A stretch of DNA of 64,000 nt from Bacteroidales bacterium (GTDB lineage: Bacteria; Bacteroidota; Bacteroidia; Bacteroidales; Paludibacteraceae). Where the stretch lies: positions 124,001 to 188,000 of the forward strand of contig SUXD01000001.1 in NCBI GenBank assembly GCA_015061145.1. The letters run 5' to 3'. Made by a program: the position numbers and the translations under genes. The notes beneath the pieces are model-generated. The model worked only from the letters and a program-made list of their open reading frames with translations. It did not search any database and was not told the origin of the DNA. Positions 7,985-17,064 of this stretch are shown here, piece after piece. The stretch's first letter is position 1. The number at the start of each line of letters is the position of its first letter.

Positions 7985-9628
7985 ATGTTAGAAAGATTTG
8001 TAGAAAAAACGACATTCACTTCTCAAGAAGATTTTGAGAAGAATCTGAAGATAAAAACCCCTGAAAATTTCAATTTCGGCTACGATGTAGTGGATGCTTG
8101 GGCAGCCGAAGAACCCGAAAAAATTGCTATCAGATGGACGAACGACCACGGCGCTCACATTGATTTCACCTATGCCGAACTGAAGAAAAAGACAGACCAA
8201 ACAGCAGCTTACTTTCAGTCGTTGGGAATAGGCAAGGGCGATATGGTGATGCTCATTCTCAAACGCCGTTATGAGTTCTGGTTTTCCATCATTGCATTAC
8301 ACAAGATAGGAGCAGTGGCCATTCCTGCCACGCATCTCCTTACGGAGAAAGATATTATCTACCGTGCCCAGGCGGCTACCATCAAGGCTATAGTTTGCGT
8401 AGGCGAGGATGTTGTGCTCGAGCATGTGAAGAATTCGCTTCCAAAATCGCCGAGTGTGGAATATGTCATTTCTGTAGGACCGAATGTGCCCGAAGGATTC
8501 CTTGATTTCACCAAAGGAATTGAGTCGGCTCCGGAATTCAAGCCGAAAAGAGTGAATACGAACCACGATATCTCTCTTATGTATTTCACATCAGGTACGA
8601 CAGGCAACCCCAAAATGGTGGCACACGATTTTTGCTATCCGTTGGGACATATTGTTACGGGTTCTTTTTGGCACAATTTGCATGAAGGAAGTCTGCACCT
8701 TACGGTGGCTGATACAGGATGGGGTAAGGCCGTTTGGGGAAAATTGTACGGACAGATGATAGCTGGCGCTACCATTTTTGTGTACGACCATGAGAAATTT
8801 ACTCCTGCAGATATGCTGAAGATGATTCAGGATTATAAAATCACTTCGTTCTGCGCGCCTCCTACCATTTTCCGTTTTATGATTCTGGAGGATTTGCGCA
8901 AATACGACTTGTCATCGCTCAAGTGGTGCACGATAGCCGGTGAAGCGCTCAACCCAAGTGTTTATGAGGAATTTCATAAATTGACAGGTGTGAAGTTACA
9001 CGAAGGTTTCGGCCAGACTGAAACGACCTGTACCGTACTTACTACACCGTGGATGGAGCCAAAACCAGGTTCTATGGGACGACCGAATCCTGCTTATGAC
9101 ATCGACATTGTGGACGAAGAAGGAAAGCCTGTAGAACAGGGAACGCATGGCGAGATTGTAATCCGTGCTACACGCGATAACAAACCGAATGGACTCTTCC
9201 TGGGATATTACAGAGCTGAAGAGTTGACCGAAAATACATGGCACGACGGCGTTTATCATACTGGCGACGTGGCTTGGCGCGACGAAGATGGTTATCTGTG
9301 GTTTGTGGGACGAAATGATGATGTGATTAAGTCGTCTGGCTATCGTATCGGACCGTTCGAAGTGGAGAGTGCTTTAATGACGCATCCCGCTGTAGCCGAA
9401 TGTGCTATCACAGGTGTGCCAGATCCTGTTCGCGGACAAGTGGTGAAAGCTACCATTGTGCTGAAAGCCGAATTTAAAGACAAGGCTGGCGACGATTTGG
9501 TTAAAGACATTCAGAATCATGTGAAACATACTACTGCGCCATATAAATATCCTCGTGTGGTAGAATTTGTGGATGTGTTGCCCAAAACTATCAGTGGCAA
9601 GATTAAACGTGTGGATTTGAGAAAATAG
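7985..9628 (+). CDS. AMP-binding acyl-CoA synthetase
   Basis: 547-residue adenylate-forming enzyme of the ANL superfamily. Visible are the P-loop-like YFTSGTTGNPK near residue 200, HEGFGQTET near 340, the hinge/core YRIGPFEVESAL near 455 and the C-terminal PKTISGKIKR with the catalytic Lys. The overall pattern resembles medium-chain and xenobiotic acyl-CoA ligases of Bacteroidales more than acetyl-CoA synthetase, which is around 100 residues longer. It adenylates a carboxylic acid and transfers it to CoA; the acid is unknown. Paired with an upstream XRE-cupin regulator. Confidence 0.92.
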   Translation: MLERFVEKTTFTSQEDFEKNLKIKTPENFNFGYDVVDAWAAEEPEKIAIRWTNDHGAHIDFTYAELKKKTDQTAAYFQSLGIGKGDMVMLILKRRYEFWFSIIALHKIGAVAIPATHLLTEKDIIYRAQAATIKAIVCVGEDVVLEHVKNSLPKSPSVEYVISVGPNVPEGFLDFTKGIESAPEFKPKRVNTNHDISLMYFTSGTTGNPKMVAHDFCYPLGHIVTGSFWHNLHEGSLHLTVADTGWGKAVWGKLYGQMIAGATIFVYDHEKFTPADMLKMIQDYKITSFCAPPTIFRFMILEDLRKYDLSSLKWCTIAGEALNPSVYEEFHKLTGVKLHEGFGQTETTCTVLTTPWMEPKPGSMGRPNPAYDIDIVDEEGKPVEQGTHGEIVIRATRDNKPNGLFLGYYRAEELTENTWHDGVYHTGDVAWRDEDGYLWFVGRNDDVIKSSGYRIGPFEVESALMTHPAVAECAITGVPDPVRGQVVKATIVLKAEFKDKAGDDLVKDIQNHVKHTTAPYKYPRVVEFVDVLPKTISGKIKRVDLRK

Positions 9629-9680
9629 TTAGGAGTCAGAAAATAGATTTATTTCTTTTTCTCTTTTCAAGGATAAAAAA

Positions 9681-9708
9681 AACTCTGCATTATGCAGAGT
9701 TTTTTTTA
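9681..9708. terminator. Bidirectional terminator between the ligase gene and nhaD
   Basis: AACTCTGCA/TGCAGAGTT perfect 9-bp stem with TTA loop (9681-9701), A-run before and T8 after, serving two converging genes. Confidence 0.92.
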
Positions 9709-9725
9709 TTGCTTTATATTGCGCG

Positions 9726-11084
9726 TCAGATGGTGAATATCATTTGCTCTAACAAGAATACTGCGGCACCGCTCAAATAACCGATGGCAGCCAGCCAAGA
9801 AATGCGTTTTAGATACCAGATGAAGTCGATGCCTTCGATACCCATAGCTACTACACCTGCAGCCGAACCAATGATAAGGATGCTTCCGCCCACGCCTGCA
9901 CAATAGGTGAGGAATAGCCAGAATGCGCCGTCCTGTATGTATGGAAGCAAATCAGGATTGAGCATAGACAAACCTTCAGCGGGAACAGGAACAACATCGT
10001 ACATGCCAATGGCACCAGCAACAAGAGGAACATTGTCCACTATGGATGAGATGAAACCGATGATGAGTGTAATCAAGCGATAATCACCGATGGTTTTGTC
10101 AAGATATACAGAGAATGCATCCAGAATACCAGACAGTTTAAGCACGGCTACAGCCATCAAGATGCCGAGGAAGAACAGAATGGTAGGAGTGTCAACTCTG
10201 GAAAGGACCGATGATATGCGCGCTTTTTTTGCTTCGTCCACTTGTTTCATGTGGTGATAAAGATAATCGGTGTAAATCCACAAAATACTGAGGCCGAATA
10301 AAATGCCGATGAATGGAGGCAAGTGCGTTATTGATTTGAAGATAGGTACAAATATCAGTGCGCAGATGCCGAAAAAGAAAATCTTTTTTCGTTGTTTGTT
10401 GCTGATGATAGTTGCGGCTGGGTGCATGGCTCTTTCTGCAGTCTTTTCGGGCGTGCTGATATTGCCGTGCAGTGAGTAAGAAACAACAGCGAGAGGTACT
10501 ATCATAGCTGCCAGCGAGGGCAAGAATAGGTTAGGGATGAGATGACCGGTTGTCACGTTTCCGCGAATCCATAGCATGATGGTTGTCACGTCACCGATAG
10601 GCGACCATGCGCCTCCAGCGTTGGCGGCGAGTACTACCATGCTGGCAAAAAGCCATCGGTCACTCTTGTCAGCAATGAGCTTGCGAAGCAACATCACCAT
10701 TACGATGGTGGTGGTCAGGTTGTCGAGAATGGCCGAAAGGAAGAATGTCAACAATGAGATTACCCAAAGCAGTTTACGCTTATTCTTTGTTGTGATGCGG
10801 TCGGTGATGATGTTAAAACCTCCGTGTACGTCAATGAGTTCGACCACGGTCATGGCTCCCAGTAGGAAGAAGAGCGTTTGTGAGGCATCGCCGAGGTTTT
10901 CGATGATGTCAACATTCAGCACTTGCTCGATGCTGCGTCCGATTTGTGGTGCGTAAAAGATGTAGGCCACCCAAAGTACAGATGACAGCAGCAATGCTGT
11001 GGCAGCTTTGTTCATTTTCAGCTGATGCTCGAGCGCAATGCCGAGATAGCCGACCAAAAATGCGATAATGATAAAGGTAATCAT
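9726..11084 (-). CDS. nhaD: Na+/H+ antiporter, NhaD type
   Basis: 452-residue inner-membrane protein with around a dozen hydrophobic segments. Family-like stretches are the N-terminal GYLGIALEHQLKMNKAATALLL, GAMTVVELIDVHGGFN, ILDNLTTTIVMVMLLRK, GGAWSPIGDVTTIMLWIRG and FISSIVDNVPLVAGAIGMY; the last three hold the acidic and polar residues typical of the ion-transporter superfamily. It exchanges Na+ for protons to keep cytoplasmic sodium and pH in range. Monocistronic. Confidence 0.93.
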   Translation of the reverse strand: MITFIIIAFLVGYLGIALEHQLKMNKAATALLLSSVLWVAYIFYAPQIGRSIEQVLNVDIIENLGDASQTLFFLLGAMTVVELIDVHGGFNIITDRITTKNKRKLLWVISLLTFFLSAILDNLTTTIVMVMLLRKLIADKSDRWLFASMVVLAANAGGAWSPIGDVTTIMLWIRGNVTTGHLIPNLFLPSLAAMIVPLAVVSYSLHGNISTPEKTAERAMHPAATIISNKQRKKIFFFGICALIFVPIFKSITHLPPFIGILFGLSILWIYTDYLYHHMKQVDEAKKARISSVLSRVDTPTILFFLGILMAVAVLKLSGILDAFSVYLDKTIGDYRLITLIIGFISSIVDNVPLVAGAIGMYDVVPVPAEGLSMLNPDLLPYIQDGAFWLFLTYCAGVGGSILIIGSAAGVVAMGIEGIDFIWYLKRISWLAAIGYLSGAAVFLLEQMIFTI

Positions 11085-11122
11085 TGGATTAAAGTTTTTA
11101 GGTTAAAATTTTTTTTCAAAGT

Positions 11123-11152
11123 GCAAAGATAGACAAAATAATTCAGAAACAA
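11123..11152 (-). promoter_or_regulatory. Probable nhaD promoter
   Basis: On the minus strand TTG (11152-11150), 18 nt, TAtcTTTGC (11131-11123). Spacing is one short of the usual 19-21. The TTG element lies inside repeat copy B. Confidence 0.5.
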
Positions 11153-11260
11153 GAAATTAGAAGCGAGACTTTGACACAGACTTTGACGCAGACGTCAAAT
11201 CATTTCATACATCATACATAAATACATCATACATGAAAATTAGAAGAGAAACAAGAGGCG
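11143..11260 (-). repeat. Copy B of the composite intergenic repeat
   Basis: In reverse orientation: the complement of TCTAATTTCTTGTTTCTG, GTCAAAGTCTCGC, and GTCAAAGTCTGTG units (11143-11200), next to two direct ACATCATACAT units at 11209-11234. The same two motif classes recur in copies C, D, E and G. It lies between nhaD and the GGGtGRT operon. Confidence 0.6.
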
Positions 11261-11313
11261 AAATGCGCTTTTTAACTTTCTTCTCAAATGACGATGTTGA
11301 TGCGGAAAATAAA

Positions 11314-11345
11314 AGAAGACCGTAGCGCGAACGCCACAGCCTTCT
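11314..11345 (-). terminator. Terminator of the NifU-like/GGGtGRT operon
   Basis: On the minus strand AGAAG...TGGCG-ttcg-CGCTA...CTTCT followed by TTTATTTT. The loop is a stable TTCG tetraloop. It lies 22 nt after the GGGtGRT stop. Confidence 0.7.
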
Positions 11346-11367
11346 CCCTTATTAATTATGGAAACTT

Positions 11368-12378
11368 TTATTTGCTCAATGCCAATGCTACATTCACAGC
11401 GCAAGCAACGGTGCAACCTACCATCGGGTTGTTTCCGATTCCGAGGAATCCCATCATTTCAACGTGAGCGGGAACTGATGAAGAACCTGCGAACTGAGCA
11501 TCTGAGTGCATACGGCCGAGGGTGTCGGTCATACCGTAAGATGCAGGACCTGCAGCCATGTTGTCGGGGTGCAAAGTACGACCCGTACCGCCACCTGAAG
11601 CTACTGAGAAATAAGGTTTGCCTGCCAAGATGCGCTCTTTTTTGTAGGTTCCTGCAACCGGGTGCTGGAAACGAGTTGGGTTGGTAGAGTTACCCGTGAT
11701 AGAAACATCTACATTTTCTTTCCAAAGGATAGCTACACCTTCGCGAACATCATCGGCACCATAGCATTTCACTTTGGCGCGAGGTCCGTCGCTGTATGCT
11801 TTTTCTTTCACTACTTTCAGTTCGCCAGTGAAATAGTCGAACTCAGTCTGTACATAAGTGAAGCCGTTGATACGCGAAATGATCATGGCCGCGTCTTTTC
11901 CGAGTCCGTTCAAGATGCAACGCAATGGGTTTTTGCGCACTTTGTTAGCCATTTCGGCGATTTTGATAGCGCCCTCGGCAGCAGCGAATGACTCGTGGCC
12001 AGCCAAGAATGCGAAACATTGTGTTTCTTCGCGCAACAAGCGTGCAGCAAGATTTCCGTGTCCGATACCTACTTTGCGGTCATCAGCTACAGAACCAGGA
12101 ATGCAGAATGCCTGCAGACCGATACCGATAGCTTCAGCAGCGTCAGCGGCATTGGTGCAACCTTTCTTCAATGCGATGGCAGTACCTACTACATATGCCC
12201 ATTTTGCATTCTCGAAGCAGATCATTTGTGTTTCTTCGCAAGTTTTGTAAGGGTCTAAACCTGCCTTTTCGCAAATCTCGTTTGCTTCTTCTATGCTTTT
12301 AATGCCGTTAGCGTTCAATGCAGCAAGAATCTGCTTTTCGCGACGGTCTTGTGATTCAAATTTTACTTCTCTAATCAT
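11368..12378 (-). CDS. GGGtGRT protein
   Basis: 336 residues with the diagnostic segment SGGGTGRTLHPDNM at about 261-274, which gives this uncharacterised family its name. The N-terminal 60 residues are helical and Cys-containing (NEICEKAGLDPYKTCEETQMICFENAK). No signal peptide or membrane segment. The gene follows a NifU-like scaffold gene by 24 nt. This pairing is, to my knowledge, recurrent in Bacteroidales and Clostridia, which suggests a role in metal-cluster or sulfur handling, but no activity is established. Confidence 0.9.
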   Translation of the reverse strand: MIREVKFESQDRREKQILAALNANGIKSIEEANEICEKAGLDPYKTCEETQMICFENAKWAYVVGTAIALKKGCTNAADAAEAIGIGLQAFCIPGSVADDRKVGIGHGNLAARLLREETQCFAFLAGHESFAAAEGAIKIAEMANKVRKNPLRCILNGLGKDAAMIISRINGFTYVQTEFDYFTGELKVVKEKAYSDGPRAKVKCYGADDVREGVAILWKENVDVSITGNSTNPTRFQHPVAGTYKKERILAGKPYFSVASGGGTGRTLHPDNMAAGPASYGMTDTLGRMHSDAQFAGSSSVPAHVEMMGFLGIGNNPMVGCTVACAVNVALALSK

Positions 12379-12402
12379 CTTGAATTGAATTTTAATTTTG
12401 AA

Positions 12403-13104
12403 TTATTCTTTACGTGGATCTATAGATTTAACTGCTCCTTGTTCTGGTTTTGTACGTCCGTAAGTACCAGTTACGCTCTTAAGAGCTTCATCTGCAGCAA
12501 CTCCTTTTTTGATAGCATCCATGAATTTACCCATATGAACAAATTCGTATCCACAAACTTCATCATCTGCGTCAAGATACATTTTTGTAATGTAGCCTTC
12601 TGTCAATTGCAAGTAGCGAGGACCTTTTTTCTTGGTGCTGAACAATGTTCCTGTCTGGCTGATAAGACCTTTTCCGAGGTCTTCCAATCCTGCGCCTACC
12701 ATCAGACCGCCTTCAGAGAAAGCAGATTGTGTACGACCGTAAACGATTTGCAGGAAGAGTTCGCGCATTGCTGTGTTGATAGCGTCGCATACCAAGTCGG
12801 TGTTCAGCGCTTCGAGCAGAGTTTTGCCAGGAAGGATTTCTGATGCCATAGCAGCAGAGTGAGTCATACCTGAGCATCCGATTGTTTCAACCAAAGCTTC
12901 TTCGATGATGCCTTCTTTCACATTCAGCGTCAGTTTGCAAGCTCCTTGTTGAGGTGCGCACCAACCGATACCGTGAGTAAGACCAGAGATGTCTTTGATT
13001 TCTTTCGCTTTCACCCATTTTCCTTCTTCGGGAATAGGTGCAGGTCCGTGGTTAGGGCCTTTTTTTACAACACACATGTGTTCTACTTCGTGTGAATAAA
13101 TCAT
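12403..13104 (-). CDS. NifU-like iron-sulfur cluster assembly scaffold protein
   Basis: 233 residues related to the IscU/NifU N-terminal scaffold. Candidate ligands are Cys49, Cys56, Cys77 (IGCSGMTHSAAM) and Cys106 (NTDLVCDAINTAMRELF). It is longer than IscU and carries an extra C-terminal region containing FVHMGKFMDAIKKG. First gene of a two-gene operon with the GGGtGRT protein; a TAtcTTTGT box on the minus strand at 13160-13152 is a likely -7 element. It probably holds or passes an Fe-S cluster to the GGGtGRT partner (inference). Confidence 0.85.
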   Translation of the reverse strand: MIYSHEVEHMCVVKKGPNHGPAPIPEEGKWVKAKEIKDISGLTHGIGWCAPQQGACKLTLNVKEGIIEEALVETIGCSGMTHSAAMASEILPGKTLLEALNTDLVCDAINTAMRELFLQIVYGRTQSAFSEGGLMVGAGLEDLGKGLISQTGTLFSTKKKGPRYLQLTEGYITKMYLDADDEVCGYEFVHMGKFMDAIKKGVAADEALKSVTGTYGRTKPEQGAVKSIDPRKE

Positions 13105-13234
13105 ACCTTTATTATTTAAAAATTTAACATGATGTTTTTTTTATCAAACTCACAAAGATAAAAAAATATTCGGTTTTCAGAGTGTTTTTTCTCCAATTTT
13201 TGGGAATTTCTTTTTCTGATGTGCGTTTACGGTA

Positions 13235-14071
13235 TCAGTTGTTCCATTCTTTGAAGTCAGCTTGGGCTTCGATGCGCTCTTGCAGCTCGCGTGGAACAGA
13301 GGCGAAGAAGTCATATCCTGTTATTTTTTCCACTTCGTCTACGCTCACGGCGCAGTCTTTCATGAACTGCACGCCAGTGGTGTTCTGAAATATGAATCCG
13401 ATGGCGCGTTCGTTTCCGGGTGTGAGTGTCATCACCACCTTGAAAAAGTGGTCGGGTACGGCGATGCGTTTCCTTCCGATGCGATCGGGCTGTCGGTCTT
13501 CTTCAAATATTGGTCCGCAGGCGATGTATATCGCGCCTTCGGCCTTGGCCCAGCGTCGGCAAGCCATTTCCAGCGAGTTCCAGTCGCCTTCGTTCAAGTC
13601 GTGGTGTTGTGGGCACATGTTGCTCATCAGAAAACAGTCTTCCATGGCTTGCTTGTCCCAGCGCATGTCGGCGGCGGGCACCATGTGTCCGCGGTCGTAG
13701 CCGCTTTTGGAGTAGTCGTAATACTCCACGCGGCAGTTCGACGGCACATGAGTGTCGGCTTGGAAATAGTTGGTGCGTTCTACTTTTTTTGTTGTCGCTT
13801 CTTCTTTGGTGAGGCACCATGCCACCCAGTCGGGGCAGAGCGTCTGGCAATTGAACGATAAGGTAAATCCTTTGTGCCTGATTATCAGTGATTTGTTTTT
13901 CTTGTCTTTTGCCAACGGCAATTCGTAGCCAGTTAGGTTGGCGTCGGTGGCCGTGCTGTTCTGTCTGCTGGCGGTGCTGTCGGAGTGTTCGTTGGTGGCC
14001 GTCACCATGGTGCAGGCGCCAAACGAAAGACATAGCAGAGCGAAGGACAGCAGTTGGAGGATTTTATTCAT
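13235..14071 (-). CDS. DNA/RNA non-specific endonuclease, lipoprotein
   Basis: 278-residue NUC1-family nuclease. The catalytic beta-beta-alpha metal motif is present as Y-D126-R-G-H129-M-V-P-A-A-D, followed by SNMCPQHHDLNEGDWNSLE with the conserved Asn, Gln, Asn and Glu. Residues 1-20 are a lipoprotein signal ending LSFGAC, so the enzyme is anchored outside the cytoplasm. A low-complexity Ser/Thr/Asp linker (about 25-45) follows. Likely role: degradation of extracellular nucleic acid for nutrient use. It follows prfC by 12 nt and may be co-transcribed with it, although the two functions are unrelated. Confidence 0.92.
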   Translation of the reverse strand: MNKILQLLSFALLCLSFGACTMVTATNEHSDSTASRQNSTATDANLTGYELPLAKDKKNKSLIIRHKGFTLSFNCQTLCPDWVAWCLTKEEATTKKVERTNYFQADTHVPSNCRVEYYDYSKSGYDRGHMVPAADMRWDKQAMEDCFLMSNMCPQHHDLNEGDWNSLEMACRRWAKAEGAIYIACGPIFEEDRQPDRIGRKRIAVPDHFFKVVMTLTPGNERAIGFIFQNTTGVQFMKDCAVSVDEVEKITGYDFFASVPRELQERIEAQADFKEWNN

Positions 14072-14083
14072 GCGCGTGGGATT

Positions 14084-15682
14084 CTAAAATTCCGATGTGA
14101 AATGAAACTTGATGTTCTTGAAGTCAGCCTGTGCCATTTGCAATACGTAGTTGGAGTCGGCCAGAAATACATCACGGTCGTCCTTGTCTTTGGCCATGTA
14201 TTGGAATTTGCGTTTTTTGAAGTTCTCGAGTTCGGCAATGTCGTCGCTCTCTATCCAGCACGCCTTGAACATGGGCAGTGGTTCCCAGCGGCATTTTGCA
14301 CCATACTCGTGCAGCAGCCTGTATTGTATCACTTCAAACTGCAGTTGTCCCACGGTGCCGATAATCTTGCGTCCGTTGAACTGGTTGACGAACATCTGCG
14401 CCACGCCTTCGTCCATCAGCTGGCGAATGCCCTTGTCCAGTTGTTTCATCTTCATTGGGTCTTCGTTTTCGAGGTACTTGAACATTTCGGGCGAGAAGCT
14501 AGGCAGACCTTTGAAGTGCAGTTCTTCACCGCCGGTCAGTGTGTCGCCAATTTTGAAATTACCAGTATCGGGCAGACCTACGATGTCGCCGGCATAGGCC
14601 TCTTCTACGGTTTCTTTCTTTTGTGCCATGAAGCAGGTTGGTGCCGAAAATTTCATCATTTTTCCGAACCGCACATGCTTGTAGTTTACATTTCGTTCGA
14701 ATTTTCCGGAGCATATTTTTACGAAGGCGATGCAGCTGCGGTGGTTTGGGTCCATGTTGGCATGTATTTTGAACACAAAACCGCTGAATGTTTCTTCTTC
14801 CGGTTTCACGATGCGCTCTTGCGCCTCTATGGGTTGTGGCGATGGAGCTATTTTCACGAAACAGTCCAGCAATTCTTTGATGCCGAAGTTGTTCAGTGCC
14901 GAGCCGAAGAAAACAGGCGCCGTTTCGCCTTTGAGGTATTCCTCGGTGTCGAAGTCGGAATAAACGCCGTTTATCAAGTCGAGGTCGTCGCGCAGTTTGG
15001 CGGCGTCGCTGTCGCCCACATGGGCTTCGAGGTCGTTGCTGTTCACATCGATGGCGATGGCTTCGCTCACGGTCTGTTTGCTGGGGGTGTACAGGTTCAA
15101 TTTCTGTTCGTAGAGGTTGTACACGCCTTTGAAGTTTATGCCCATGTTGATAGGCCAGCTCAACGGTCGCACCTGTATGCCCAGTTCGGCCTCTATCTCG
15201 TCGAGCAGGTCGAAGGGGTCGCGTCCTTCGCGGTCCATCTTGTTGATGAACACGATGACGGGCGTGTTGCGCATGCGGCACACATTCATCAGTTTGCGTG
15301 TTTGCGCCTCCACACCTTTAGCGGAGTCGATCACAATGATAACGCTGTCAACGGCAGTCAGAGTGCGGAAAGTGTCTTCAGCAAAATCTTGGTGTCCTGG
15401 GGTGTCGAGGATGTTTATTTTATAGCCGTCGTACTCAAATCCCATCACCGAGGTGGCCACCGATATACCACGCTGTTTCTCAATCTCCATCCAGTCGGAA
15501 GTGGCGGTTTTCTTTATCTTGTTCGATTTCACCGCGCCTGCCACATGTATGGCGCCTCCGAAGAGCAGCAATTTTTCCGTCAGGGTGGTTTTACCAGCGT
15601 CGGGGTGGCTGATGATGGCGAAAGTGCGTCGCCGTTTGATTTCTTCTTGTAATTGACCCATTGTTTGTATAAATTTTTGCAA
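14084..15682 (-). CDS. prfC: Peptide chain release factor 3
   Basis: 532-residue GTPase that recycles class-I release factors from the ribosome. G1 is [13 protein letters not shown] near residue 24, G2 region [13 protein letters not shown]3 [17 protein letters not shown]4 [14 protein letters not shown]. The C-terminal half ([27 protein letters not shown]) is typical of RF3. A TAtcTTTGC -7 box lies at 15687-15679. An equally long frame on the other strand over this gene is a shadow. Confidence 0.97.
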   Translation of the reverse strand: MQKFIQTMGQLQEEIKRRRTFAIISHPDAGKTTLTEKLLLFGGAIHVAGAVKSNKIKKTATSDWMEIEKQRGISVATSVMGFEYDGYKINILDTPGHQDFAEDTFRTLTAVDSVIIVIDSAKGVEAQTRKLMNVCRMRNTPVIVFINKMDREGRDPFDLLDEIEAELGIQVRPLSWPINMGINFKGVYNLYEQKLNLYTPSKQTVSEAIAIDVNSNDLEAHVGDSDAAKLRDDLDLINGVYSDFDTEEYLKGETAPVFFGSALNNFGIKELLDCFVKIAPSPQPIEAQERIVKPEEETFSGFVFKIHANMDPNHRSCIAFVKICSGKFERNVNYKHVRFGKMMKFSAPTCFMAQKKETVEEAYAGDIVGLPDTGNFKIGDTLTGGEELHFKGLPSFSPEMFKYLENEDPMKMKQLDKGIRQLMDEGVAQMFVNQFNGRKIIGTVGQLQFEVIQYRLLHEYGAKCRWEPLPMFKACWIESDDIAELENFKKRKFQYMAKDKDDRDVFLADSNYVLQMAQADFKNIKFHFTSEF

Positions 15683-15760
15683 AGATAGTCATTTTGCGGG
15701 TAGTTTTTGTAGTGTTTTAAGTTTAATGTTCAAATGTATCTTTTTTGTAGAAAAAATATT

Positions 15761-15783
15761 TAACATACTAAAATGATAGGTAA
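15761..15783. promoter_or_regulatory. Candidate operator, related to the palindrome upstream of cysK
   Basis: The 23-bp stretch matches the perfect palindrome at 24263-24285 at 17 of 23 positions, with arms TAACATAC and ATAGGTAA. It lies 6 nt upstream of the TAttTTTGC box and covers the -33 position of the trans-sulfuration gene. Regulator unknown. Confidence 0.55.
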
Positions 15784-15789
15784 ATGTAT

Positions 15790-15798
15790 TATTTTTGC
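15790..15798 (+). promoter_or_regulatory. -7 element of the trans-sulfuration gene
   Basis: TAttTTTGC, 19 nt before the ATG at 15818. No good TTG element lies 19-21 nt upstream; that position is occupied by the candidate operator. Confidence 0.55.
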
Positions 15799-15817
15799 AA
15801 AGAAAAAAGAAAAAAAT

Positions 15818-16993
15818 ATGAACAAGCAAACCAAAACAGTACATACAAAATCTGCTTTACCTGATGCATATGGAGCCCTCAATATGCCCGTTTACCATTC
15901 TGCAGCGTTTGGTTTCCCGAATGCTAAATCAATGGCTGACGCTTTTGCTGGACGCACGGATTCGCCTACATATTCGCGTGTGTCGAATCCTACCGTGACA
16001 TTTTTCGAGAAGAGAGTGAAAGAATTGAGCGGAGCTCAAAATGTTTTTGCATTTAATTCGGGCATGGCAGCCATTTGCTGTACGATGATGGCTTTGACTG
16101 CAAGTGGAAAAAACATAGTGACTTCGGCGCATCTTTTTGGCAACACGGTTTCGTTGCTAAAAAACACATTGGGACGATTTGGAGTCGAAACGCGTTTTGT
16201 TGATTTGCTCGACATCGAAGCGGTTGCAAATGCTATTGATGAAAACACTGCTTGTGTTTTCCTTGAGATTATAACAAACCCTCAGTTAGAAGTTGTTGAT
16301 TTGCAGTGTCTTTCAACTGTGGCTCATCAGAAGAATGTGCCGCTGGTAGCCGACACTACCATTATCCCGTTCACGCAGTTCTGTGCTTGTGATTTTGGGG
16401 TTGACATAGAAGTGGTGTCGAGTACAAAATACATTTCCGGAGGTGCTACATCGTTAGGCGGATTGGTGATTGACTATGGACATTTCCCGCAACTCTATCG
16501 TAGCCTGAAATTTGAATTGCTTTATAACATAGGCAGTTATATGACGCCGCAGGTGGCGTTTATGCAAACGAATGGTATCGAGACGCTTGATTTGCGTTAT
16601 CGGATTCAGGCAGGTAACGCGCTTGCGTTGGCAAAAAAACTGACGCAGGTGCCCGAAGTGAAGCGTGTGAACTACAATGGCCTTTCCGACAATAAGTATC
16701 ATGATGTGGCTACCCGGCAGTTCGGAGGTACCTACGGCGCTATGTTCACTATTGATTTAGAGGATAAGCAAAAATGTTTCGATTTGATTGACAACTTGCG
16801 GCTTATACATCGAGCGACAAATCTCTTCGACAGCAAATCGTTGGCAATTCATCCTGCATCAACGATATTTGCTGCGTTTGCGGGTTCGCAGCGTCGGGCT
16901 ATGGATGTACGAGACACTACCATAAGGTTTAGCATAGGAATGGAGTCAGTTGATGATTTGTTTGATGATATTATTCAGGCAATCAGAAAATAA
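15818..16993 (+). CDS. Trans-sulfuration family PLP enzyme (O-acetylhomoserine sulfhydrylase or methionine gamma-lyase type)
   Basis: 391-residue Cys/Met metabolism enzyme. The PLP lysine lies in SSTKYISGGATSLGG, substrate and phosphate-binding parts in TYSRVSNPTVTFFEKRV and FNSGMAAICCTMMAL, and the cofactor Asp in VADTTIIPF. The start at 15818 (MNKQTKTVHT) is taken over an in-frame ATG at 15773 because the -7 box lies between them. The sequence does not settle whether it makes homocysteine from O-acetylhomoserine or degrades methionine. It converges on the encapsulin/sulfur operon and shares a candidate operator with it, so a biosynthetic role with that operon's sulfur source is attractive but unproven. 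Confidence 0.85.
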   Translation: MNKQTKTVHTKSALPDAYGALNMPVYHSAAFGFPNAKSMADAFAGRTDSPTYSRVSNPTVTFFEKRVKELSGAQNVFAFNSGMAAICCTMMALTASGKNIVTSAHLFGNTVSLLKNTLGRFGVETRFVDLLDIEAVANAIDENTACVFLEIITNPQLEVVDLQCLSTVAHQKNVPLVADTTIIPFTQFCACDFGVDIEVVSSTKYISGGATSLGGLVIDYGHFPQLYRSLKFELLYNIGSYMTPQVAFMQTNGIETLDLRYRIQAGNALALAKKLTQVPEVKRVNYNGLSDNKYHDVATRQFGGTYGAMFTIDLEDKQKCFDLIDNLRLIHRATNLFDSKSLAIHPASTIFAAFAGSQRRAMDVRDTTIRFSIGMESVDDLFDDIIQAIRK

Positions 16994-17011
16994 TGATGAT
17001 TGTCTGAATAA

Positions 17012-17051
17012 AACAAGAGATGGAAACGAAGCTCCCATCTCTGTTATTTTT
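17012..17051. terminator. Terminator between the trans-sulfuration gene and the sulfur operon
   Basis: AACAAGAGATGG (17012-17023) pairs with CCATCTCTGTT (17035-17045), followed by ATTTTTTATT. It separates two converging transcripts; the reverse direction has only a weak T-run. Confidence 0.75.
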
Positions 17052-17064
17052 TATTTGTCTTAAT

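Noticed and set aside
14054..15652. A 532-codon plus-strand open frame over prfC
   Set aside because: It mirrors prfC exactly, has shadow-like composition rich in His, Phe and Val, and prfC has all RF3 motifs on the other strand.
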